Source: Rhodocollybia butyracea (Eukaryota > Basidiomycota > Agaricomycetes > Agaricales > Omphalotaceae). Taken from it: 64,000 nt of DNA. Location of the stretch: NCBI GenBank assembly GCA_015501585.1, contig JADNRY010000001.1, positions 186,001 through 250,000 on the forward strand, written 5' to 3'. This document shows positions 11,906-24,085 of this stretch, piece by piece. A program made the position numbers and the translations under genes. How positions within the stretch are numbered: the stretch's first letter is position 1; each line of letters starts with the position of its first letter. The notes below the pieces were generated by a model that was given only the letters and a program-made list of their open reading frames with translations, did not search any database and was not told the origin of the DNA.

Positions 11906-14198
11906 TCAATGCTCGTGATCTGGAATCCGTACCAACTCAACTGCTCTATTACACACCTCATCCACTGCCCACCTCTCCCCTTTTGGTTTCCCGTGCTTTA
12001 GATCCAACACATCCCCAACCTCATCACACGCTCTCAACACTTCATCTATATCCTCCTTCGTATGGCTCGCACTGACGCAAAACCTCACCCGGGATGAGAT
12101 CAACGGAGTGGCCGGATACCCGACGACAACAGTGACGATGGGCGTTTTGCGGTCCTTCATCAGGCGATGGAACATGATAAGTTTGCCTGGATTAAAAATC
12201 AATAGCGTCGCTTTTTTGGAATTAATACACATAAACTAGGATCATATTTGAATAACATGACTTACCGATGGGCGACGAGGGGTGGCCGGTGGAGATGAAG
12301 CCGAGCTTTTCAAGGCCACGGTGAAGGTAGTATGAGTTGAAGGAGAGGCGACGGAGACGCATTTGACCTTCACTGCCCGAGGCAAGAGAAGGCGGAAGGG
12401 AAAGCCATGTAGGAAGTGCACGTTGAGAGATGGGGCCAGGATGGTGGTAATGCTCCTGCTGTTGATGGTGGGGGGGAGAAGAAGACGAGGAAGCAGATGC
12501 GAGTGCGAGTTTACTGGCACCAGAGCTGACAGCAAGAGGAACACTCTCGACACCCATGATGCTGGCCATACTGGCAATGATTTGTGTAAGCACTACAGGA
12601 GATATAGATTCCGCGTATGCACCGGAGTAACCACGGATGCGTAGACGGTCGATTAATGTTTTACTTCCAGAGATGTAGCCTCCGGAAGCGCCAAATGATT
12701 TCGTGAATGTACCCATGAGAACATCGACCTTCGTGGGGTCGGCACCAAAATAGTCGCAGACACCGCGTCCATGAGATCCTATAGCACCAATACTATGTGC
12801 TTCATCAACCATGAGATTGAACTTAGTGATATGTATATTGTTAGAATTGACGGAGATATGACCAAACAGTCAAACTCACCTAGCGACCATGGTTAACAAA
12901 AACATGCCGACGAGATTATATAGGAAGGATAGTGGAGAGCATGAGCATATGATAGCGGTGAGGCAAAAGACATACCTTGTACTTGTCCTTGAGTTTCAAG
13001 ACACCAGGCAAGTCACACATCGTTCCTTCCATGGAGTACATACCCTCCAGTATGACCAGAATCTTCTTCCACGGACGATGACTTTTGGGTTGACCTTGAC
13101 TAATGACCTCTCTCAGCAATGCCTCGAGATTATGCATGTCATTATGCTTGAACATCCGCACATGCGCACCACTGTTGCGAACTCCAACCCGAATCGATGC
13201 GTGATTCAACTCGTCCGAGATGACAAGACAGCCTTTCGAGACTAGAGCGGGAATAAAGGTAGAGTTTGTCGCAAAGCCCATGGAACTAATTACCGCGGCT
13301 TCCTGACCAACAAACTTTGCAACTAGCGACTCTGTCACGGTGTGAAGCTCGGAGGATCCACCCTCGAGCCTGGAACCACAGGTAGATATACCATAGCGTT
13401 TCAGACCTTCCTCGACGGCATCAGCACATCCACCGTGGCTCTGTGCGAAACCGAGGTAATTGTAAGACGAAATATTGAGTGCACGTGTTCGGGAGCCAAG
13501 GATAATTTGAGTGTGGTTATAATCAGTGGAATAGCGATCCAAAAGTTGTATTGTACGACCAGCCACGCCCGTGACAGGTTGTGAAAAACATTCCTGTACA
13601 AAGGATATAGTCAGTGACAACAAAAACAAAGAGGCGAACGAACATTCATGCGCAATTTGAGACGACGGGTATAGAACGAGTCAAAATCCGAGGTGAGAGG
13701 AGCGTAGCCGTCGCGAGTAAACCGTTTTCCGAGGAAGTCTCGTACATGACCAAGTACAATTAATATAAGATAACTGATGTATGTTGAAAGCAGAACATAG
13801 TACGGAGGATCCTGTTCAACATGTTTAGCAACCAGCGTACCAGACTTGTGCTGAGAGATGTTTCGAAAGTTTTCATCGTAACAGTGACCGAACTCTGTAT
13901 GGACGGTCGAGTAGGTTTGCTCTGAAGTGGGCGGTTTTCCGGCAGGAGTTGCAAGAACATCGTCTTCTGTCAACACTGTGTCTTCTGTCGAAGACGTGAA
14001 AGACGACGAGAGAGATAACGCTGGTGTTGAAGTCGGTGAACCACGATGAGAATTCCTTGCCCGTGCATCTGCTTGAGACAAGGCTGACAAATAGCTCGCG
14101 GCAGATGTTGGAGGCGAAGAGATTCGTTTTTTGAAAATGGACGAAGTAGGCGAACTGCTGTTCAACGCCATTGGTGAATACGAAGAACCAGCAGGCAT
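11906..14198 (-). CDS. LCB2: Serine palmitoyltransferase subunit 2
   Basis: This encodes the catalytic PLP subunit of serine palmitoyltransferase, which condenses serine and palmitoyl-CoA in the ER as the first step of sphingolipid synthesis. A long Ser/Thr-rich N-terminal tail precedes a membrane segment ([18 protein letters not shown]). The alpha-oxoamine synthase fold follows: [69 protein letters not shown], and the PLP-binding lysine in [15 protein letters not shown] low-complexity Ser/His insert follows, then [18 protein letters not shown] and [24 protein letters not shown]. The ending is [11 protein letters not shown]. Introns lie near 13590-13645, 12815-12975 and 12190-12265. The TSTCGSRL and DEAH motifs distinguish it from 5-aminolevulinate synthase. 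It is divergent from the aminotransferase at 14509. Confidence 0.93.
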
Positions 14199-14508
14199 GT
14201 TCGCTTGAAGTAAAAGCCTAAATCAATCGGCCCCCGTTTTAGACACGCCCGGAGGACCCCGGCCCTAGCAGGTGATCTCAGCCTAATTAGGAATGATCAC
14301 GGGCGTCTATCAAGTATTAAGCGCCCAATTAGCCACCTATGTCATATGTCATTTCAGCTCCGTCGGTGATACTTGTTCTTCCTCTCATTATGCTACCTCG
14401 TGCTGCTCGTCATTTACGGTATAAATATCCAGAATTTTTGCCAAATAGCCCCAACTTTTCTAACAGTCCTCAAGGTCATCTCTTCTCCACCGCACCTCAA
14501 CTCGATAT
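14199..14508. other. Divergent promoter region (LCB2 / class III aminotransferase)
   Basis: A 310-bp spacer between divergent starts. No recognised element beyond an AT-rich stretch containing ATAAATAT near 14421. It presumably carries both promoters. Confidence 0.45.
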
Positions 14509-16323
14509 ATGTCTTCTGCAACGGCATTGAACGATTTTGGCAAATACCATGTCACTAACGGACTTGGAAGGATATCTGAAGGTGTGATGACCAAAGGAAC
14601 AGGTTCATACGTCGAATATATGGATGGAAAGAAGATGTTGGACTTCACCTGTGGTAGGCATGCGTCCGCTGCCCCTTGCTCCAAGTTCTAATATTCTTGA
14701 TAGGAATCGGTGTCACTAATCTGGGTATGCGAGACTTTGCACGACTTGCAAGTCACTAATGTTGATCTAGGCCACTGCCATCCAAAAGTCAGTAAAGCTG
14801 CTGCTGATCAGTGTATGAATCTCGTACATGGTCAAGTAGGTATCGTTCCATACATCCCAAATATGTGCACTTATTCCTTTTCCAGTGCAGTATCGCTTTC
14901 CATGAGCCCTACCTCCGTCTCATCGAAAAACTTATCCCTGTTATGCCTCACCTATCTCTTGACTCCTTCTTTTTCTGGAACTCTGGCTCCGAAGCTGTTG
15001 AAGGCGCGATGAAGATGGCTCGAGTCATCACCGGACGGCAGAACATCATTTCTATGCAGGGTAAATACAAGAAATATCGTTCTCTTGTATCGCCTGACCG
15101 TTTTGTGCAGGTGCTTACCACGGCCGTACTTTCGGAGGTCAGAAAATCATAACAATTGTATCTCCTGACCTGATATCTGACGGACGTACGTATAGCAATG
15201 GCCGTTACTAAAAGCAAGACCATTTATTCAGATGGTGTCGCTCCGCTGATGGTATTTATTTTTATCTTTCGTTACTCTATCCTGACCAGACTACTAGCCT
15301 GGGGTCTTCTCTATCCCTTACCCCTTCTGGCACCAACACAACCTCCCTCCCTCCACCTCCCCTCAGATCCTCACGGATCAGTCCTTGTACCAACTCCATC
15401 TTTTACTTTCTCAACAAACATCTCCCAAGGATACTGCAGCGATCATCGTCGAGCCAGTCTTGGGAGAAGGCGGATACGTACCGGCTCCCAAGGAATTTCT
15501 ACAAGGCTTAAGAAAGGTTTGTGATGAGCATGGAATCTTATTGATTGTGGACGAGGTCCAAAGTGGCTTCGGGAGGACCGGTCAATGGTTCTTTATTGAA
15601 GAAAGTGAAGTGATGCCAGACGTGCTTTTGATGGCCAAGGTGGGCGAGGTTCGATGTTCCACTGTGGTTGTTGATCTGCTTCAACTAGGGTCTGGCAAAC
15701 GGATTTCCTCTTAGTGGTGTAGTCTCTCGAAAAGAACTCACCGACAAGCTTGCACCCGGTTCGATGGTAGGCTGTTTATTTCTATCTCGTCGACGCGAAT
15801 AACTCTTCTCTTAGGGTGGTACTTACGCCGGGAACGCGGTGTCTTGTGCGGCTGCCTGTGCAGTAGCGGACGCATTCCAAGAGGAAAACGTGTTGGCTAA
15901 TGCCCAAGCGCGGTATGTCTTCTCAATATCTTCCCAATTTATAATACGATGCCTATACTCACCAAAATCATTACTAGCTCGCGAGAACTCTTCGCTGCTC
16001 TTAACGCACTGAAAGACGACCAAACCATCGCTCCTTACATCCAAGATATTCGTGGACGAGGGCTCATGGTTGCTATGGAATTTTCCTCTTCCCAAGGTCC
16101 GGGCGCAGGCTTTGATGCTACAGCCCCGAAAGGCATTACAGTGAAGAAAGGGATGGCTAGTCGGGTAGCGAAGAAGTGCATTGAGAAAGGAATGCTGCTG
16201 TTGACGACGAGCGTGTATGAGGTAGTTAGATTCATTCCCCCACTCAACATTTCTCAAGTGGATATGAAGAAGGGATGTGAAATTTTCGAAGAGAGCGTGA
16301 GGGAGGTTGTCAGAGAAGGCTAG
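14509..16323 (+). CDS. Class III PLP aminotransferase (4-aminobutyrate aminotransferase-like)
   Basis: Exons join into an aminotransferase of about 450 residues. Recognisable parts are NGLGRISEGVM, VEYMDGKKMLDFTCGIGVTN, LGHCHPKV, FFWNSGSEAVEGAMKMAR, AYHGRTFG, AAIIVEPVLGEGGYVPAP, LLIVDEVQSGFGRTGQWFF and MPDVLLMAKGLANGFPLSG. The lysine in MAKG binds PLP and sits exactly at an exon end (intron near 15642-15691). The C-terminal domain has GTYAGNAVSCAAA and IRGRGLMVAMEF. The family transfers amino groups from GABA, ornithine or similar omega-amines to 2-oxo acids; some relatives are dialkylglycine decarboxylases, so the substrate is open. It ends 157 bp before the DAHP synthase start. Confidence 0.85.
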
Positions 16324-16479
16324 ATACCCTGTAATTATCAGGGGGCTTGTATGGATATACTATGGATATATGTACAATATAAAAACGATTTTGTCATATC
16401 GTTCGTCTGACTCATGCGGTCAATCTTTGATCTTCTACTACCTTCATCATCGATAGTATCGTCAGGATTTGAATTTAGC

Positions 16480-18952
16480 ATGGATTCCTCCGGTAGTTGG
16501 TCACCGTCATCCTGGAAATCAAAATCCATCGCTCAGGTCAGTGACCTCCAGGCATAACGTAGACTCACATGCCACTTACTCGATTCGCCGCAGGACGTAG
16601 AATACCCTGATCAAGAAAAGCTCGCAAAGTAACAACCCTTAAGAATTCAAACAATTACAGCTTTTCATAGATATAATTATGCCAGAGTACTGTCTAAATT
16701 ACACACCCTACCAGACCTGGTTACCCCTTCAGAGGTTCGACGATTGATATTTCGATCATTCTTCAGTGATGGACCATCCTGACTGTTCTCTACGACTAGA
16801 TCGAACGCCTTCGCTTTCAACTTAGCCTTGTTCAGCGCAATGAAGCATTTCTGTTACACGCTGGAGACTGCGCAGAAAGCTTTGACGCTTGCACAAATGT
16901 ACGTTGAGGTTCATCTCCGTTTTCCGTGCGCAACAATGCTGCCACTGAATCGAAACTATAAAATACAGGAAAACGTATCGGCCAAAATCGGTCTCATTCT
17001 TTCCGTTTCGTTGATTCTCATCTGGGGTGCACGTTTACCGATTGTGAGTTTTATGTCTTATACTTTGCAAACTGTCAGTTTATTTCTTTTAGGTCCGTAT
17101 CGGACGCATAGCTGGCCAATACGCGAAACCAAGGAGTAGTAAAATGGAAAAAGTGGGGGATCGGGAAGTGTTGAGTTTTAGGTTTGTTTTTCTGCTTTCT
17201 CTCCCCCTAAAATAAATCAATGACTGTTTAGAGGTGACAATGTCAACGGGTGAGCTGCTGAGGCGATACCCAAGTTTCTCATCGACATTTCACTATATTT
17301 AGCCTGGACATCGATGATCGAACGCCCGATCCTGAAAGGCTACTGAGGTTCGTGTGTGCACCTTTAGTCTTCGTTCTACTTCCATTCTATTTCTCGACGT
17401 TATGATTAGGGCTTACTTCCATTCCGCCACAACCCTGAACCACGTTCGTGGTCTCCTCACCTCCGGATTTGCTTCTCTCCATCAACCTCGGGATTGGTCT
17501 CTCTCCCATGTCCGTTCACCATCTCTCAAGTAAGCCCCTTGTCTTTACCCGCTTGGTTGTCCGATTTGACACTATCCGTTACGATCAGAAATGAATTCGA
17601 AGAGATCGTAGAAAGTCTAACCGATGCGCTCGATTTTAGTCGGACTATTGGCCAAGAGTCAGGGCCGTCTTTCGAACTTGGGGGCGCCAGGAGTACGGTG
17701 GGAGAGGTTGATTTCTATACCAGGTGAGTTTTATGGAGTTGATGGAATTGAAGCAGACGTGGTATATTCTCTTATTCTAGCCACGAAGGTTTAATGCTTC
17801 CCTATGAACAAGCCCTTACCCGGTTATGCCCGGTGCCCAAATCAAACACCGACGCCCTCGGCGCCAGTAATCTGAACGAGCAAAAAGCATACTACAATAC
17901 TTCAGCCCACTTCATCTGGATCGGTGACCGCACTCGACAGATTGATGGCGGACATGTAGAGTATTTCAGAGGGATTCGAAACCCGATTGGGATCAAGGTT
18001 GGTCCTAGTATGAAGAGTGAGGAGTTGGTGAGGTTGTTAGATAGTAAGTTATCTGATTTTGGTTGGTATAATGTGCACTGATTTATTTCGTCCCTCCTTT
18101 CTATCCATTTTCTATTCGTCGCTTATCTCTCCTCACCCTTTTTATCTTCGCTCCTTTGATCTCCTCGTTCCGCCTTTTTCCCCAGTCGTCAACCCAGACA
18201 AAGCTTACGGAAGAATCACCTTAATTACAAGGTACGGCGCAGGTAAAGTAAGTTGGTAATGTTTCACATTCTTTGTTCAATTCCCATTAAACTCAATATA
18301 TAGGTCGAAGACTTTCTTCCTGAACACATCAAGGCCGTGAAAACCTCTCAACATCCAGTGATCTGGGTATGTGATCCGATGCATGGAAAGTAGGTGATTT
18401 ATCGAGATGGATATGTTGTGTGCACTGATTATGTACTTGTCGTCTCCCTCTACTCTACCCCATGCCACAGCACCCTAACGTCTTCCACTGGCCTCAAAAC
18501 ACGTCACTTCCATACCATCATTTCCGAGCTCACATCCTGTATTCGAGTCCACAGCGAATGCGACTCTCGGCTTGGAGGTGTCAGCCTGGAGTTCACGGGC
18601 GAACTTAACGATGAAGGGTTCAGCGTCACGGAATGCCTTGGAGGAAGTATGGAGTTGAGTGAGGAGGAGTTGGGGTTGAGGTATCAGGTTTGTGACTTCT
18701 GTTCCCGCTTTATCGATTTCCTCATGTTGTCTGACTTCAACAGTCCTTTTGTGACCCACGCCTGAATTTCGAACAAAGTCTGGGTACGTCTTTTATGTAT
18801 TCCAGTACTTCACCTCGTTGACGTCTTCTATTTTAGATATTGCGTTCCTCATTTCGAATCATTACAAAAATGAACGAAGAGCTCGAGTCGGAGGGACTAT
18901 GAAGGAGCAGAGAGACAGTGTCCTCTTTCGAGAGCTATCTGTTAGGAAATAA
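16480..18952 (+). CDS. Class II 3-deoxy-7-phosphoheptulonate (DAHP) synthase
   Basis: This enzyme condenses phosphoenolpyruvate and erythrose 4-phosphate, the first step of the shikimate pathway. The spliced protein (about 475 residues) starts [19 protein letters not shown] and continues [27 protein letters not shown] and [14 protein letters not shown], whose Cys is the family's metal ligand. Later come [143 protein letters not shown] and [16 protein letters not shown]. These are plant/mycobacterial type (AroA-II) signatures, not the Aro3/Aro4 type of yeast. An in-frame ATG at 16414 could extend the N-terminus by 22 residues; the start at 16480 matches the family better. Confidence 0.92.
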
Positions 18953-19417
18953 TGCTAACCAGGTGATCCTGTCACGGGACCGCGCTGCTGTGTCTGCGCG
19001 TATTTTGTGATTTGTCCAAACAAAAGAACTCATCTTGTGTAGGTTGTACCGTAGCTCAAGTATGTCTAGGGGAGACTACCTTAGCATAGATCCAAAGGAA
19101 AGCACTCTTGTGCCTCAGTCAATAAGTCTTACGATCTCTTCATTAATTTTCAAGGACTCCATCACGACCATGGCGCCTGACCAAACAAGAACCGAAATAA
19201 GAAAATTCTCGTATCAAGGAAGAATACGTCGCGTGTGACCAGCCCTACTTACCGTTTCTGGTGTAAACAAGCACCAGAACTTTCTTTTCCCTCCGGGAAA
19301 ATGAAGAATACTTGCCAGTGCATAACTCACCTGACTTTGCTTCATAACAAAGAGTCCGTGTTTGCGAATGTATGTGCCCTGGTACTTTCACTACTTACGC
19401 TCAAAACCTGAACACAC
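18953..19417. other. Intergenic spacer upstream of GH28 gene
   Basis: The DAHP synthase 3' end and distal GH28 upstream sequence lie here. A short open frame at 19035-19238 shows no family features and is probably not a gene. Confidence 0.45.
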
Positions 19418-19490
19418 GCGGACCGGCATTGGTTGGGTCCATACCTACCAGCGGTCCGCCTGAGGGGATAAATAGTTTGGTTCGACCCAA
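19418..19490 (+). promoter_or_regulatory. GH28 promoter with paired inverted repeats and TATA-like box
   Basis: GCGGACCG (19418-19425) is matched by its exact reverse complement CGGTCCGC (19452-19459), 26 bp apart. A second inverted pair, TTGGGTC (19433-19439) and GACCCAA (19484-19490), overlaps it. ATAAATAG lies at 19468-19475, about 50 bp before the ATG. CGG/CCG half-sites are typical of Zn2Cys6 regulators. The repeats are seen directly; their role is inferred. Confidence 0.45.
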
Positions 19491-19523
19491 TAGCTGAACC
19501 TGCTCCACCGAGTCCTCCACAGA

Positions 19524-21614
19524 ATGCATTTCCATTTCTCGCTCAATTGGTTTTTTTATCTCCTGGCGTACTTTGCATTGGTAACAAGCGTGAACGGACG
19601 AAACATATGCCGTTTGACTGCTTCAGGAGGGGATGATGCACCGCAGTTCCTTGCTGCAGCCGCGAGTTGTGGAACTGTCACAATCCCCGAGGGAACAACT
19701 CTCAATATCTCGACACGTCTTAACATGACGGCAATGTCGAATTTCAAAATCGTCGGTGTTTGTCGAGTAGACTCGGCGTTTGGCTAACATTCAGTAAAGG
19801 ACTTGCAAGGTACTATATTCTTCAATCCGGATATTCCTTATTGGACTGGCGTAGGCGTTTATTTCTTATGGAGACTGGGATTGTAGCCCTGACATCCATG
19901 CCCTCAGAACGCATTCCAAATTCCTTTCCAGAACCAGGTATTTTTTTTTTTTACTTAGAGCCTGGATATTAGAAGTCATCCCTCCCCTCTACTCACTACT
20001 AGAGCACCTTCTGGTTATTAGGAGGAGATAACATTGTCTTAAGTGGTGGAGGTACTCTGGATGGAGCTGGTCAGGTGCGCAAGTACCTTGCATCAACGCT
20101 AGGAGGTGATCTGGAAACGATCTAACTTCTATACAGGCATGGTATGACGCCTTGTGAGTCCCATTTCAAGCACATGAACCGCTGAGAATCTACAACCAGC
20201 TTAATAGTGCTGTCAATGCGTCATTATTTCGCCCAGTTATCTTGGTCTTGAACGAAGCCAGCAATGCTCTAGTCGATAATATTCGAATGGTCAATAGTCC
20301 CGAATTTTTCAACTTTGTAGGTTTCAACGCCAGTGCCTTAGCATGGGATATCAATATAGTTTCTGATATAAACGGTACACAGGTCAACGAATGCCAGAAT
20401 GTGACTTACAGCAACATTAATCTCAGTGCAGTTTCGACATCGGACAATTTTATAGCAAACACGGATGGCTGGGACATCTATCGTAGTAACAATATCACGA
20501 TCAAGGTAAGCTTGTCGAAAAGTTTCACGCTCGTACCAAACTAACAATCCCATGAACAAGGACTCAATCATCAACAACGGAGATGATTGTGTCGCGTCAG
20601 TCAGTTTACGTCTATCTGTTGGACAATACTTATCCATCTTGTTCATAGGTTCAAGCCCAGTGCGTTAAGTTTACTTCGGCCAAGCCGGATAAGACTTGAT
20701 TGATTTCGCTGGCAGACTCTACGAACATCCTAGTGTCCAACCTCAACTGTAACGGATCTCAGTGAGTAGCTCACCTCAAGCTCCTGCCAATCTGGTCATT
20801 TGATTCCCCCCGTTTAGCGGAATCTCAGTCGGGTACGATGACAAAAAAAAGTCTGGACGAATGTTTCAATTTCTTCTATGTAGATCTCTCGGCGAATTTG
20901 AAGGCGTTTTTGATATTGTACAAAATGTCCTTGCAATGTATGGTTCAAGTGTTTTTTTGTTACTGATCCATCAGTGCTGAAAGTTCAGTCCCTCTTTAGA
21001 GACATACAGATTGCCAATGCAGAAAATGGTGCTAGGATTAAAGCATTCGCTGGAAGCGGTGTCGGCAGTGGCATGGTCCAAAATATCACCTATCAGAACT
21101 TTGTTGTCAGTAATGTCGACAGTCCAGTTGTTATTGACCAGGTAAATTTAAATCGACTTCGATACTTGATGCTAAAGTACTTCTTTCTCGACAGTGCTAC
21201 GAGACGACGACTGCTGCTTGCGAAGAGTTCCCATCGAACGTTATTATCCAGGATGTATTCTTCAACAAGTATAGAGCGACGTTTTGTCTCAATTGTCCGA
21301 GCTTATCTGTTATATAGTATCTCTGGAACGGGTTCAAGCTCTACGGTTGCTACTCTCGACTGTGTGCGTCCGAGTCAGGATTCACCGCTCCATCGATTGC
21401 TAAGGATCTCTCCTTCTAGTCTCCAGACGCACGATGTACTGATATCAACGTGAACAACCTCAGCCTCACGTCAGTTGTCTTTTCTATAGGCTCCTCTCCT
21501 TACTAACTGGGTCAACGTAGAGGACCTAACGGAGCAGCTCCAAAATACGAGTGCCAGAATGTCAACCTCACCGGCAATGCTGTTTCTCTATTTGGGGATT
21601 GTACGACCGACTGA
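19524..21614 (+). CDS. Glycoside hydrolase family 28, exopolygalacturonase-like, secreted
   Basis: A many-exon gene for a pectin-degrading beta-helix hydrolase. The N-terminus (MHFHFSLNWFFYLLAYFALV) is a likely signal peptide for secretion. Landmarks in order: GGDDAPQFLAAAASCGTV, VTIPEGTTLNISTRLNMT, a short exon QIPFQNQ, STFWLLGGDNIVLSGGG, TLDGAGQAWYDAL, and NTDGWDIYRS. The catalytic core follows with NNGDDCVAFKPN (paired Asp), CNGSHGISVGSLGEFEG (catalytic His) and GARIKAFAG (substrate-binding Arg-Lys). The C-terminus has VVIDQCYET and ends NAVSLFGDCTTD. All GH28 catalytic residues are present. The junction near 20930-20990 is uncertain: no splice choice there is both canonical and obvious. 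The start follows a TATA-like box by about 50 bp. Confidence 0.87.
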
Positions 21615-22191
21615 AAGTAGATATTTTATAGTTTACGGAAAAGTGCAGCATAAGAAAGTGTTGAGTTTTAGATCCTGAAAGAGAAGAATCAAGACGGTGT
21701 ATTCCTTTTGAAAGCCTGGTCGTAAAATGAGTAATGGAAAATTTGAAAATATACTGTTGGACTATTATTTCTCACAGGACCAAGAACGCGTTTTGTCAGT
21801 AAATCCTTTTCTACTAGTCTTGAGGTAAACTTGATTGGAATTGGCCTATAACACCTGGTCTTTTGAACGCCCGTGCTGCTAGTGGAAAAAAATTTGGAAA
21901 ACTGACGACATGTAGGTACCAGTGGGAGTAGACGCAATCAGCGAAGACATTTACTTGAACCACCGCCAATTCGGATAATTGCAAACTTGCACAACGACAA
22001 ACTCTCGGTGGACTGAGCCGAAATCGGTTCCAGGTCAGATCGTACTGTGAATGAACGCGCAGATGAAGCGGTTGAGCGGAACTTGGCTAGAAGTAGTGAA
22101 ATAAGGAGCAATATGGTTTACAAGATGCGTAACAAATGACATAAATTAGTTCTGGACAAGACTGAGTCAGCTTGATGTTCTGAAGAGTATA
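21615..22191. other. Convergent spacer between GH28 and VPS26
   Basis: 577 bp between converging stop codons. Short open frames here lack family features, composition is AT-rich, and no RNA gene or repeat was seen. Confidence 0.5.
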
Positions 22192-23359
22192 TCAAGGTTC
22201 ACGCACTTCTGGTATCCTAAAAATGGTAATTTCCTGCTGTTTGAAGTACCTCCTGTTTTCCTCGTCGATTAGAACCAAATTGAGATAGTATCGCGTGCTG
22301 AACTTCTTGTTCACGTCCCGGAAGGTCGGAGTTAGTTCGAAGCCCCCGAGGAAGAGACGAATCGGTATAGTTTCACCTGCATGCACAAGTGAGTAAGAAC
22401 GATATCGTAATTGTGAGGGTATCCCACCTCGGACAGGAGCGCCATCCATAATTTCAAACTTGGTGATTGTTTCGCTCTCGTTGTACTGGTTTGGAGGGGC
22501 GCCTGTGGTCTCTCTTCGGATGATAGATAACTCCATATGCTTGATTTTTATCCGTACAAGCAAGAAGAATATCTTGCCGACAATGACGTCCTTCAAATGG
22601 TACCTGTAGGGAAAGGCTTTGGCAAGGAGGATACAAACCTTATATGGGGTACGCACTTGGATTTGTTGTACTCGAACTCAATATGCAGACAATCCTCAAT
22701 CCCAACCTCCATCTTGATGGAATTATTGCTGTCCGGCGGCATCCTGAACGAATAAACCCAGATATCTCGTTCTTTGACCACATCAGCCATCCGTCGTGAT
22801 ATTGTTACACGAACAAAGTATCTATGGAAGTAATCAGCAATGGACATACTTAGACAACGCTTTATACACGCCTTAGCTTAACATTTATGCCCTGATAGCT
22901 TTCAAACTGCTTCTCCACGTTCTTAAAACCGAAGTCATAAGTTTGTGCTTGTCGCATCTCTCCTGGTGCTGCAAGCTCTTGTGAAAGCGACAGAAATTCA
23001 TGATGATGTCCACGATCATAAAACAGTTCTGTAAAGCAACATCTGAGCTCAGTGAACCACGAGGAACGAAACCAGGAAATCAAAGCTGACCTATGCTTCC
23101 AACGAATTCAACCTTAATACCATCGTGCTGGACTTTCTTGCCATCCCGTGTACGGATAGATATCTGATTAAGATTAGTATGGGGTATACTGCTAAAGAAT
23201 TGTCTGGCTTACTTGTCCGCTGACTGTATCTCCGTCGTAATACACTGGACATGAAATCACCTTGTCCTTCTCGCCCTTGGTATCGACTAACTTGCGCACA
23301 TCCTCTCCTTCTAGTTTAACATCGATATCAATGGGCGACGCGAAGAAATAACCGGCCAT
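22192..23359 (-). CDS. VPS26: Retromer subunit Vps26
   Basis: Vps26 is the arrestin-like subunit of the retromer cargo complex, which returns receptors from endosomes to the trans-Golgi. Five or more exons join into an almost textbook sequence. It begins MAGYFFASPIDIDVKL and continues PVYYDGDTVSG, VQHDGIKVEFVGSI, LFYDRGHHHEFLSLSQEL, QTYDFGFKNVEKQFESY, DIWVYSFRMPP, MEVGIEDCLHIEFEYNKSK, YHLKDVIVGKIFFLLVRI, KIKHMELSIIRRETTG, EIMDGAPVRGGIP, IPIRLFLGGFELTPTF and NKKFSTRYYLNLVLIDEE, ending IFRIPEVREP. Every conserved block of the family is present. The ATG at 23359 gives the standard start. It is divergent from the ThDP enzyme, with 726 bp between the starts. Confidence 0.96.
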
Positions 23360-24085
23360 TAATTCAAGAGACAAATGCTATAGTGAAAGTGAACGGGAAA
23401 AGGAAGACAACGTAGAACGGGCGCTAACCCCAACACAGGCGCCCAAGCAAACACTCAACGTGCTGGTAGTGGTGGGGGATAGTCATGGTACATCGAGTCA
23501 TGGTACATATATACTGGAAGAATAATTAGTCCGTCCCCTGGGCAAACTTGTGGTCGCTTGACCAAGTTTAGTTTCTCAAGGTGATGGGAAATTCTGACAA
23601 TTCTTCAAAGAAAAGCGTGAGCGCATAGAATATTGTCTTTCCCTCCAATAAAATTTAATATAAAACGGTCGGTTCATAAAAGGTCATTTATGTTGGACTC
23701 AAGCGGAGTAGGCCTCCTACCCTGGATCTTTCACTTGTTTTTTACACTGTATGCCTGATTGCAGCCAAATGGAACTGGTATACCCATGCCTCTTGGATTC
23801 CACCGTTTGTCTCTATGTCCAGAGACTTTAGGCCTGTAACGCTTTTCTTACGAGAGCAGAATGTTATAGGTTTTCTCCTGGATTCTGTCCGAATATTCGA
23901 ATAGGTTCTGACACGTGAACTTCGATGAATCAGTTACGGGATCAAAGTTTCACTCACAAGTTCACAAGGACCTACGGAAAAGATAGCCGTGAGTTTTATT
24001 CCTTTTATTCGCTATCTTCTGCCTGACGGCGTTCAGTTCTTGAGACACGCCGTCTAAAATAACCCCCCTTCCTTCCTGATCTACC
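23360..24085. other. Divergent intergenic region (VPS26 / ThDP enzyme)
   Basis: About 730 bp containing the promoters of two divergent genes. An ATATAAAACG stretch near 23658 could be a TATA element. No coding or repeat signal recognised. Confidence 0.45.

Noticed and set aside
16338..16529. Minus-strand open frame of 63 codons with an acidic start
   Set aside because: The opposite strand encodes the N-terminus of the DAHP synthase ([10 protein letters not shown]), so this frame is an antisense shadow.
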